A DNA stretch of 64,000 bases from CAXXOK01 sp964640955 (GTDB taxonomy: Bacteria > Bacillota > Clostridia > Christensenellales > Aristaeellaceae), in contig CAZXJI010000002.1 of NCBI GenBank assembly GCA_964640955.1, positions 124,001 to 188,000 on the forward strand, in the 5' to 3' direction. Both the position numbers and the translations under genes were made by a program. This document shows, piece after piece, positions 35,061 to 42,239 of the stretch. Numbering within the stretch: the first letter of the stretch is position 1; each line of letters begins with the position of its first letter. The notes beneath the pieces were generated by a model, which saw only the letters and a list, made by a program, of their open reading frames with translations, ran no database searches and was not told the DNA's origin.

Positions 35061-35807
35061 TCAGGGCGTGGGCGGCCGGTACAGCGTTTCGATCGCGTGG
35101 TACCCTTCTATGCTTCCGATATCGTAACGCTTGCCCGGCATGGGCCAGGCGTACAGATCGCCGTGGCGGCTTATCCACGCGGCCAGGCTCCCCGGCGCGT
35201 CGGTCGGGCAGCCGTCCGCCACCGCCGCCGGGATGCGGGCCAGCGCCTCCGCCGTATAGAGGTAGAACGGCGGCACGGCCAGATCACTCCTGGGCTGCGG
35301 GGGCTTTTCCTCAAACGAGGTCACCCGGCCCCTGCCGTCCACCGTAATGATGCCGGTCTTGCGCCTGCGGGCCGGGTCCGGCTCCGGGTAGCACATGATG
35401 CAGGGGCGGCGCACCGACTGGAAGAAGTCCACGAAGCCTTTCAGGGAAAACTCCAGCAGGTTGTCCCCGGCGATTACCAGCGCGTCCCGCGCGGCGGCGC
35501 CCGGGTGCCCGAGCCCGACCAGAATATCCTTTACGGCGCCGACGCGTTCCTCGTTGGAAACGGAACCGTCGTCCACGAGCGTGACCGGCTTTACGTGCGC
35601 GTTGCTCTGCATCCAGGCGTCGAAGTGCTTAAAAAACTTATGGTTGGAGACCACCGCCACGCGGTCTACCTCGTCTATCGCGTCCACGTCGTCCAAAAGC
35701 CAGTCGAGAATCGGCTTGTTCCGCACCTTCAGAAGCGGCTTGGGAAAATCTCTCGTCAGCGGATACATGCGGGTTGCGTAACCGGCGGCCAATACGATAC
35801 AGATCAA
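35061..35807 (-). CDS. Sugar-1-phosphate nucleotidyltransferase
   Basis: A 248-residue single-domain nucleotidyltransferase. N-terminal signature LAAGYATRMYPLT...FPKPLL with the conserved lysine; VIAGDNL metal-binding Asp and FEEKP later. It begins with TTG at 35807, overlapping the kinase stop by 3 nt, which is the only start that keeps the signature complete. By context it should turn the kinase product (galacturonate-1-phosphate) into UDP-galacturonate, but the single domain lacks features that fix UTP or sugar specificity; CDP or dTDP transfer cannot be excluded. Confidence 0.82.
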   Translation of the reverse strand: MICIVLAAGYATRMYPLTRDFPKPLLKVRNKPILDWLLDDVDAIDEVDRVAVVSNHKFFKHFDAWMQSNAHVKPVTLVDDGSVSNEERVGAVKDILVGLGHPGAAARDALVIAGDNLLEFSLKGFVDFFQSVRRPCIMCYPEPDPARRRKTGIITVDGRGRVTSFEEKPPQPRSDLAVPPFYLYTAEALARIPAAVADGCPTDAPGSLAAWISRHGDLYAWPMPGKRYDIGSIEGYHAIETLYRPPTP

Positions 35808-36961
35808 TGTTCCGCCGTCCTTTCGCCGCCCGCGTACTGCACGCCGTCCGCCGACTCGCAGAAATGGATGCAGAAACGCTCCTTCATCTCCGGGAATTGC
35901 TTGAGATACTCGTCGGTGAAGCGGCGCTCGACGGCCTCCCGGAAAGACGGGTCCACGATCGCCAGATAGCAGCCCTTGAAACCCGCGCCGGAGAAGCGGC
36001 CGCCGTACACCCCGTCGGTCCTGAGGGCGATCTCGTGCAGGGCTTTCAGCTCCGGCGAGCCCGACTCGTAATTGTGGATGGAGCTGTTGCCGCTCTCGAA
36101 CACGATCTGCCCGAACCGGTGCAGGTCGCCGGCCTTCCAGGCTTCCACGCCCCTGGCGACGCGTTCCACCTCCGTGTAGTAGTGCAGCGCGCGCTTGCGC
36201 CAGTTCTCGGGCAGCCGGTCGCCGTAGCGCGCGAATACCGCTGGGTCGGCGTCCCTCAGGCGCGTGTCGGCGATCTTTTCGTAGGGCATGCCGCTGAAGG
36301 CCTTCAGCGCGTAGGCCGCGGCCTTGCACTCGTCCACGCGGGCATTGTAGGCGGAGTTGATCAGCGTATGCTCCACGCCCGAAAAGACGATCGCCAGCTT
36401 GTAGCGGGGCATGTCCAGCGGCTGGGGGATCAGCTCGTAGGCGCCGCTTTGGGTATCCAGGTACAAGAGGTGATCCTTCTTGCCGTACACCTCGCAGCTT
36501 TGATCCAGTATGCCGTTGTTAAGCCCGATGTAGCGCGTTTCGGCCCAGTGGGCCAGGTCGATAAGCTGCCGGTGCGGCAGTTGGATGCCGTTGACCGCGC
36601 AGATGGCCCGGAGGTAGGTGATGATGACCGACGCCGAGGAGGAAAGCCCGCCGATGGGGAGCGTTCCCTCGATTTCGCCGCGGACGCCGCACGCCAGCTC
36701 GTACTTGGCGTTGAGCAGCGACGCGATCGCCGCGCGGGCGTAATCACCCCAGTGCATTTCCCGGTCGGTCTCGTGCCGGACGGTGGAAACGGCTCTCCCG
36801 GCGAAGTTTTTGCTGGCGATATCGACGCTGCCGTCCTCCGTGGACTCGTAGGTAAGCGTCACGCCCCGGTCGAGCGCGAAGCCGGACACCAGCCCGTGCT
36901 GATGGTCCACGTGCGCGCCCAGCGGGCAGATGCGGTAAGGCGTATGGATGCGCGCCGTCAT
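35804..36961 (-). CDS. GHMP sugar kinase, galacturonokinase-like
   Basis: A 385-residue GHMP kinase of the galactokinase family. In place of the galactokinase signature (GRVNLIGEHTDY) it reads YRICPLGAHVDHQ near residue 8, which closely resembles plant galacturonokinase. The GHMP phosphate loop is LPIGGLSSSASV (about 101-112), the catalytic Asp lies in NGILDQ, and GRFSGAGFKGC is the third motif. Overlaps the epimerase gene by 4 nt and the nucleotidyltransferase by 3-4 nt. Together they form a salvage route galacturonate to galacturonate-1-phosphate to UDP-galacturonate. Galacturonate rather than galactose is inferred from the signature and neighbours. Confidence 0.78.
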   Translation of the reverse strand: MTARIHTPYRICPLGAHVDHQHGLVSGFALDRGVTLTYESTEDGSVDIASKNFAGRAVSTVRHETDREMHWGDYARAAIASLLNAKYELACGVRGEIEGTLPIGGLSSSASVIITYLRAICAVNGIQLPHRQLIDLAHWAETRYIGLNNGILDQSCEVYGKKDHLLYLDTQSGAYELIPQPLDMPRYKLAIVFSGVEHTLINSAYNARVDECKAAAYALKAFSGMPYEKIADTRLRDADPAVFARYGDRLPENWRKRALHYYTEVERVARGVEAWKAGDLHRFGQIVFESGNSSIHNYESGSPELKALHEIALRTDGVYGGRFSGAGFKGCYLAIVDPSFREAVERRFTDEYLKQFPEMKERFCIHFCESADGVQYAGGERTAEH

Positions 36962-37977
36962 GAGCTTCGCCCCTCCGTTTCCCCCGCCGAGTCGCCATAA
37001 TAGGCGCGGTACCAGGCCGCAAAGGCGTTAAGCCCCTCGCGGATGCCCGTGTCGGGCTTAAAGCCGAAGTCGCGTATCAACGCCTCCACGTCGGCGTAGG
37101 TCTGGTACACGTCGCCGGGCTGCATGGGCAGGTATTCGATCTTCGCGCGTATCTCGCGCCCGTAGGCCTCGCCGAGGGCGGTCTGCAGCGCGTCGATGAA
37201 GTCCATGAGCTTCACGGGCTTATTGTTGCCGATATTGTACACCTTCGCCGGGTCGGGCCCCGCGGGCGGGCGATCCACCATGTTCATGATGCCCGACACG
37301 ATGTCGTCGATGAAGGTAAAATCCCGGTACATGTCCCCGTAGTTGAACACCTGGATGGGTTCGCCCGCGAGGATCCTGCGGGTAAAGGAAAAATACGCCA
37401 TGTCCGGCCGCCCCGCCGGGCCGTAGACGGTGAAAAACCGAAGGCCCGTGGTCGGGATGCCGTAGAGGTGGCTGTAGGTGTAAGCCATCAGCTCGTTGCT
37501 TTTCTTGGTCGCCGCGTACAGGCTGACGGGATGATCCACATTGTCGTCGACCGAGAAAGGGGTTTTCTGCTGGTTGCCGTAGACGCTGGAGGAAGAGGCG
37601 TACATAAGATGCCTTACCGGCGGGTCGCTGTGGCGGCAGGCCTCCAGAATGTTGAAAAAACCGATCAGGTTGCTTTCCAGGTAAGCCCTTGGGTTCGTGA
37701 TGGAGTAGCGCACCCCCGCCTGCGCGGCCAGATTGACGACCACCTCCGGGCGGCAGGCGCTAAACGCCGCGTTCACCGCGTCCTCGTCCGCCAGATCCGC
37801 GCGGACGAACGTGAAGGCCGGGTATCTGGCAAGCTCACCCAGCCGATGCTCCTTCAGGGAAACTTCGTAATAATCGTTCAGGTTGTCCAGACCGACGACG
37901 CGGTGCCCCTCGTCGAGCAGGCGGCGGCTCAAATGCGCGCCGATAAAACCCGCGGCGCCGGTGACCAGTATTTGCAT
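36958..37977 (-). CDS. UDP-glucuronate 4-epimerase-like NAD-dependent epimerase
   Basis: A 339-residue short-chain epimerase: N-terminal TGAAGFIGAHLSRRL, catalytic YAATKKSNE (Tyr-x3-Lys), LRFFTVYGPAGRPDMA and YRDFTFIDDIVSG. These match bacterial UDP-glucuronate 4-epimerases (Cap1J/LspL group). It converts UDP-glucuronate, made by the ugd product, to UDP-galacturonate. First gene of a four-gene operon, AAGGAGG before the ATG, driven by a promoter about 235 nt upstream. Confidence 0.86.
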   Translation of the reverse strand: MQILVTGAAGFIGAHLSRRLLDEGHRVVGLDNLNDYYEVSLKEHRLGELARYPAFTFVRADLADEDAVNAAFSACRPEVVVNLAAQAGVRYSITNPRAYLESNLIGFFNILEACRHSDPPVRHLMYASSSSVYGNQQKTPFSVDDNVDHPVSLYAATKKSNELMAYTYSHLYGIPTTGLRFFTVYGPAGRPDMAYFSFTRRILAGEPIQVFNYGDMYRDFTFIDDIVSGIMNMVDRPPAGPDPAKVYNIGNNKPVKLMDFIDALQTALGEAYGREIRAKIEYLPMQPGDVYQTYADVEALIRDFGFKPDTGIREGLNAFAAWYRAYYGDSAGETEGRSS

Positions 37978-38207
37978 AGTGCCTCCTTGAAAAGCCGATT
38001 TCGCTGTTTCTTCATGACATTTCTTTTCGTGCCGCCCGCTTTCGGCGCGGCGGCGCGCGTTTCTTTCCGTTCTGTTCAGGCAGCCGCTCCCGAAGGACGG
38101 GGCCGGGTGCCTTTCGTTCTCAGGACCGTTTTATCCGCAGTCCGCCCGCTGGATCGGCGGGCTCCTTTTTGGATATGTTTTCATCACCACCGTTTCCATT
38201 TAATAAC
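37978..38207 (-). other. Long 5' leader of the UDP-galacturonate operon
   Basis: About 230 nt between the predicted transcription start and the epimerase ATG, with no ORF. It holds a stable stem, GCCCGCCGATCCAGCGGGC (38146-38164), close to the start of the transcript. I see no known riboswitch. The remaining gap up to 38498 holds the promoter and the hairpin at 38369-38403. Confidence 0.5.
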
Positions 38208-38213
38208 GTTTTG

Positions 38214-38242
38214 ATTATACTCCAATTCACCGGTGTATACAA
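38214..38242 (-). promoter_or_regulatory. Promoter of the UDP-galacturonate operon
   Basis: Minus-strand TTGTAT (38237-38242), 17-bp spacer, perfect TATAAT (38214-38219), in an AT-richer patch of the 521-bp gap. Confidence 0.7.
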
Positions 38243-38368
38243 GCCGTTCGTGCGTTCGCGCTTCGGTCGGCGACGCCGGACGCCTTACCGTACGGCCCGC
38301 GCAAAGCGAGGCAAGCGGGGTCGAAGGCCGGCAGTCTGCCTGAGATTGTGTGCTTTGGCGTATAACGC

Positions 38369-38403
38369 GAGAGCCGCCCCGGATACCATCCGGGGCGGCT
38401 CTC
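38369..38403 (-). terminator. Hairpin downstream of divIVA
   Basis: A perfect 16-bp stem (GAGAGCCGCCCCGGAT and complement) with a 3-nt loop, 96 nt past the divIVA stop. The A/T tract lies on the plus-strand 3' side as AAAAA, so the minus-strand T-run is missing; called a terminator on position and stem. Confidence 0.6.
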
Positions 38404-38498
38404 AAAAACGATCGGAGAACGGTCGGGCACGCCGCTTCGCGCACGGCAACGCAGGCACAGGCAGGCTGCACCGCGCATATGGCATAGGTGGGCAAACG

Positions 38499-39017
38499 TC
38501 ACTTCTCGTCGTTAAAAAGCGAATCGTTGCTTTCCAGCAATTCCTTCTGGTCTTCGATCATGGACAGCAGGTTTTTGCGGAATTCCGCGGCGGATTCCTT
38601 CAGGGACTGGATGACCTTTTCGAGGGCTTCCTTCTCGCCGCTAGCGTCCGCAAGGATGCCGTCCGCCTCGTCCTGCGCTTCCTTTACGATATCCCCGGCT
38701 TTGCGCTTGGCGTCTTCCACGGCGCCGTCGGCCAGCTTCTGGGCGTTGAGCAGGATGGTTTCCAGCGTCTGGGAGGTTTTACCCACGACCGCTTCCCCGA
38801 CGGGCTGCGCTTCCGTTTTCACGGGCTGGACAGCTTTGGCGGCGTCCGCTTCGCGGCGTGCCTTGGCGAGGTCCTCCTCCAACTGGGCGATATGCTGCTG
38901 CATGGCGTCCATTTCGTCGCAGATCTGATCCAGGTACTGATCCACGTCATAGGGATCGTATCCCGCGCCCTTGTAGGCGAACTCTTTCTGTTCGATGTCC
39001 GATACGGTGATGGCCAT
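38499..39017 (-). CDS. divIVA: DivIVA-like cell division / polarity protein
   Basis: A 172-residue protein: N-terminal DivIVA lipid-binding part (ITVSDIEQKEF, GYDPYDVDQYLDQI), then long coiled coils (about 30-60 and 95-165) with an acidic, Ala-rich linker. The ATG at 39017 has AAAGGAG 9 nt upstream; the longer frame is a shadow. Known role: binds negatively curved membrane at septa and poles and recruits division or wall-synthesis proteins. End of the division cluster, as in many Bacillota. Confidence 0.87.
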   Translation of the reverse strand: MAITVSDIEQKEFAYKGAGYDPYDVDQYLDQICDEMDAMQQHIAQLEEDLAKARREADAAKAVQPVKTEAQPVGEAVVGKTSQTLETILLNAQKLADGAVEDAKRKAGDIVKEAQDEADGILADASGEKEALEKVIQSLKESAAEFRKNLLSMIEDQKELLESNDSLFNDEK

Positions 39018-39040
39018 GGTATTTCTCCTTTCGACTGTTG

Positions 39041-39799
39041 CTATCCGCGGGATGCGCCAAAGCGCGTGATCTGCACGGGCAAGCGCCCCTTGCGCGTCGT
39101 TGTCCCGAAGGCGTCGACCGTAAGCCGGCCCAGCCCCCGTACGGAAATCGCGTCCCCCGCCTCCACGCGCGCGTCGGGCCGGAGAGTGGGAACGTGGCGC
39201 AGTTTCACCGCGCCGGATGCGATCAGCTCCGCGGCCGCGCCGCGCGAGAGGGAAAACCCTTCCGCCACGATTGCGTCCAGCCGCGGACTTTGCACGGTGC
39301 CCCTGCGCGTTTCGCCCTGCGGCGGCGCGAGGGCCGGCAGTCCGTCCGCGACGCTTACGGCAAGCTTTACGCGGCCCGCCTCCGTAAGGCTCTGCGCGAT
39401 CTCCCCGGCCAGCGCCGCATCCGCGAACAGGTAGGCACGCTCGCCGTCCAGCGCGATATCCCCCAGGCGGGAACGCCTCAGCCCCAGCGCCATTACGGCA
39501 CCCAGCAGATCCCGGTGGCCCGGGGCCTGCTGCCGGGGCCAGGTCATCTCCAGCGCGGCGATGGGAAAGGGGCGCGGCGCAGCGTTCGCAGGGGCAAAGC
39601 ACGCCATGCGGCGTTCCGCGCCCTCGTACCCGCCACAAAAGGCGACATTCACGCCCGCCCGCTTCGCGGCGGCCTGCGCGAGCTCCGCCTCGGGCGGCGT
39701 TAAAAACGGCGTAAAACGAGGCGCCTCCAGCCCTTCGGCCTGTTCGGCCAGCTCCAGGAGCCGGTCAAAGCCCAGAAGCCCTTCGGCGTCGCGGGGCAT
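39041..39799 (-). CDS. ylmH: YlmH-family S4-domain RNA-binding protein
   Basis: A 252-residue protein with an N-terminal domain of the YlmH type (TPPEAELAQAAAKRAGV, then FCGGYEGAERRMACF) and a C-terminal S4 RNA-binding domain (RLDAIVAEGFSLSRGAAAELI near 175-195). In other Bacillota YlmH is linked to division and ribosome rescue. Its ATG overlaps the yggT stop by one base (TAATG). The order sepF-yggT-ylmH-divIVA is standard. Confidence 0.87.
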   Translation of the reverse strand: MPRDAEGLLGFDRLLELAEQAEGLEAPRFTPFLTPPEAELAQAAAKRAGVNVAFCGGYEGAERRMACFAPANAAPRPFPIAALEMTWPRQQAPGHRDLLGAVMALGLRRSRLGDIALDGERAYLFADAALAGEIAQSLTEAGRVKLAVSVADGLPALAPPQGETRRGTVQSPRLDAIVAEGFSLSRGAAAELIASGAVKLRHVPTLRPDARVEAGDAISVRGLGRLTVDAFGTTTRKGRLPVQITRFGASRG

Positions 39800-40089
39800 T
39801 ACAGAAGCGCGTTACGCAGAAGCTGCAACAGCCACCCGGCGATTTCCAGCAGCAGCCACAGCACGGCCGGCGAAAAATCCAGCCTCGTCTGCCGAAGCTT
39901 GGGGAAGGCCTTGCCAAGCCACTGGCGGATCGGCGCCAGGACGGGCTCGATGTATTTGCCCGCTAGGAGCGTGTATTTGTTCTGCGGGATGACCAGCAGC
40001 ATGATCACATAGACGACGACCACCCACGAAGCAAGATTGACCAGAAAGATCGCCACGTTGAAGATGATATTCAAAAGTCCGACCAGCAT
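39799..40089 (-). CDS. yggT: YggT-family membrane protein
   Basis: A 96-residue protein with two hydrophobic segments: residues 3-33 and 72-92, flanking VLAPIRQWLGKAFP, the family motif (PIR) between membrane segments. GGAGGG lies before the ATG at 40089. Located between sepF and ylmH, as usual. Role in division or osmotic response is unsettled. Confidence 0.87.
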   Translation of the reverse strand: MLVGLLNIIFNVAIFLVNLASWVVVVYVIMLLVIPQNKYTLLAGKYIEPVLAPIRQWLGKAFPKLRQTRLDFSPAVLWLLLEIAGWLLQLLRNALL

Positions 40090-40159
40090 GGTTTTCCCTC
40101 CCGTTGATAAGCTCCGTCCGTCCTCGCGGGGCGGGCCGGGCGCGCGGCGGCCGTAAAGG

Positions 40160-41404
40160 CTATCGGCCCGCCATACCGTTGTCGTTTCTGGAAAAGTTGC
40201 CCGCCATGCCGAAGAAACCGCGACCGGACGAGGCCGCCGCGGCTGCGGGCGGGTAAGCGTCCTCCTCCGCGGCCTGCCGGGGCGCATGCTGCGCGCGATA
40301 GCCGTCGGGACGCGCGTTTGCGGCAAAGCCGGCCTGATAGGCGTTCTGCGGCGCTTCGTAGCCCGCCTGCGGGGCCGCGTTCATGCCGAAGGCCGAAGGC
40401 TGCGCGGCGTAGGCCGTCCGCTCCGGCTGGGCGTAGCCGTAGCCGGCAGGCTGGGCGGAGTACCCGGCGCCGGGCCGCGAGGCGTAACCCGCCTCGGCCT
40501 GCGCGGCGTAGCCGTAACCCCCGGGCGCCGCATAACCGGCGTTCGGCGCGGCGTAGCTTTGCTGGCGGTAGCCCTGCGGCTGCGCGCCCGCGTAGCCGTA
40601 GCCCGCAGGCTGCGCGGCGTACCCGACGCCGGGCTGCGCGGTATAACCCGCCGTCGCCGGTGCGGCGTAGCCGTAGTTCGGCGTTTCGCGGGCGGAGGTG
40701 TACTTCTGCATGGCCTGATCGACCACCACGTACACGGAGGGCGACGAAATCAGGTAAATGCCGCGCTGCGATATCTTGCGCAGGCTGCAGCCCAGAGTAT
40801 AGGCCGCGCCGCTGAGCATGTCCACGCAGCGCTGGCGCTCGCTGTCGTTGGCGATGAACTCCATATTGAGGAACACCGAGGCGTTGGATTTGATGTACTC
40901 GATCACCTTGGTGCATTCGTTCCGGTTGCGAAGCAATACGATATATTCCACGTGTGCGTACAGGTTGCCCTCCGGCCCGCGGATCATGCCCGGGAACGGC
41001 AGGACGTTGTTTTGCTGCTGGGGTGACTGGGGCTGCTGGTAGGCGGCCGGCTGTGCGCCCTGGCGGTTAAAGGCCTGGGTGCGCTGCTGCTGCTGGGCAG
41101 CCTGCTGCCTGCGCGCCTGCTGTTCCATCTGCTGACGGCGCATTTCCTCCTCGGCCTGAATATCCCGCTGGGAACGGTAGGGCACCCGCCCGCCGTAGGG
41201 ATCGGCCGCCTCGGGGACGTCCGCCGCCTCGACATCGGCGCCCGGAACGGCATCCGGCGCGGAAGCGCGCATGCCGCCGTACGCCTGCTCCGCTTCGGGA
41301 GAAGCGTAGTAAGCGCCCGCAGGTACCGGGTCGGTTTCCCCGCCGCGCGCAAATCTGCCGCCGCGCTCCGTCAACCATTCGTTGACTTTTTGGAACATAC
41401 CCAA
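40160..41404 (-). CDS. sepF: SepF-like cell division protein with a long Tyr/Gly/Ala/Gln-rich tail
   Basis: A 414-residue SepF homologue (usual length about 150-200). The N-terminus MFQKVNEWLTERGGRF is the amphipathic membrane anchor. A Gln/Pro-rich linker of about 110 residues follows (poly-Gln patches such as AAQQQQ). The SepF core lies at about 138-235 (NVLPFPGM, EYIKSNASVFLNME, GCSLRKISQRGIYLISP-like). Then comes a low-complexity tail of some 170 residues with GYAAQP/GYGYA repeats. I chose TTG at 41404, 8 nt after GGGAGGT; ATG at 41398 is the alternative. SepF bundles and tethers FtsZ to the membrane; the tail is unusual and could drive condensation. Confidence 0.86.
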   Translation of the reverse strand: MGMFQKVNEWLTERGGRFARGGETDPVPAGAYYASPEAEQAYGGMRASAPDAVPGADVEAADVPEAADPYGGRVPYRSQRDIQAEEEMRRQQMEQQARRQQAAQQQQRTQAFNRQGAQPAAYQQPQSPQQQNNVLPFPGMIRGPEGNLYAHVEYIVLLRNRNECTKVIEYIKSNASVFLNMEFIANDSERQRCVDMLSGAAYTLGCSLRKISQRGIYLISSPSVYVVVDQAMQKYTSARETPNYGYAAPATAGYTAQPGVGYAAQPAGYGYAGAQPQGYRQQSYAAPNAGYAAPGGYGYAAQAEAGYASRPGAGYSAQPAGYGYAQPERTAYAAQPSAFGMNAAPQAGYEAPQNAYQAGFAANARPDGYRAQHAPRQAAEEDAYPPAAAAASSGRGFFGMAGNFSRNDNGMAGR

Positions 41405-41501
41405 AGCGTCGTACCTCCCGCCGCCGTCCTGATGCAAGGAGCGGCCGCTTTGTGAATCGACGGGCTCCGGACGCGCCTGCGGCCGTCCCGTCGGGAAAGG
41501 G

Positions 41502-42227
41502 TTACGCGCGGTAGAGGGCCGTGCCGACCCTGACCATCGTCGCGCCTTCCCGCGCGGCGATCGCGTAATCGTGGCTCATGCCCATGGACAGCTCCTCCAT
41601 GCTCACGCCGGGGATCGCTTCCAGCCGGAGCTGGTCGAACAGCGCGCGCATGCCGCGGAAGTAACGGGTCAGCTGTTCTTCGTCGTCCACGAAGGGCATG
41701 ATGGCCATCAGCCCGCGCACGCGGAGATTGGGGTAATCCTTCATGCGGCGCAGGAAGGGTCGTACCTCCTCCACGGCGAGCCCCGCCTTCTGGCTTTCGC
41801 CGGCGATGTTCACCTGCGCGAGCGCCGTCAGTACGAGGCCGCGCTGTTCGGCGCGGCGCTGGACTTCCTCCGCGAGGGCGAGCCTGTCCAGCGAATGGAG
41901 CATCCATACTTTATCTATTATATCTTTAACTTTGTTGGTTTGCAACCTGCCAATCCAATGTAAACGCAATTGCGGGTCAATTTTTGGCAATTTGGGCAGC
42001 GCAACCTGCGCGCGGTTCTCCCCGATGTCCGTTACGCCCAGCGCCGCAAGGCGGTTGATGACCTCCGGGGCGACCGTTTTGGTGACCGCCACCAGCCGCG
42101 CGGGCGGCGCGCCGCGGTAAATGTTCTTCTCAAGCGTTTCCCTGACCGCGGTCAGGTTTTTGAGAAGCGTCTCCTCGGAAACGTCCGAAAGCAACAGGTT
42201 CCTGTCCGATGTCCCTTGCCCCTGCAA
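41502..42227 (-). CDS. yggS: YggS-type pyridoxal-phosphate homeostasis protein
   Basis: A 241-residue protein of the alanine-racemase-N fold: AVTKTV carries the PLP lysine, GENRAQ, WIGRLQTNK, LAQVNIAGE, GLMAIMPF, SMGMSHDYAIA and VRVGTALYR. Start is TTG with AGGAGGT 7 nt upstream; no ATG fits. Known role: binds PLP and balances vitamin B6, without catalytic turnover. Sits first in the conserved ylm-type cluster before sepF, and just after the HlyD-like gene. Confidence 0.9.
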   Translation of the reverse strand: MQGQGTSDRNLLLSDVSEETLLKNLTAVRETLEKNIYRGAPPARLVAVTKTVAPEVINRLAALGVTDIGENRAQVALPKLPKIDPQLRLHWIGRLQTNKVKDIIDKVWMLHSLDRLALAEEVQRRAEQRGLVLTALAQVNIAGESQKAGLAVEEVRPFLRRMKDYPNLRVRGLMAIMPFVDDEEQLTRYFRGMRALFDQLRLEAIPGVSMEELSMGMSHDYAIAAREGATMVRVGTALYRA

Positions 42228-42239
42228 CGCGCTTACCTC

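Noticed and set aside
35804..36961. Calling the kinase galK
   Set aside because: The N-terminal signature differs from galactokinase and matches the galacturonokinase type, and the neighbours handle uronic acids.
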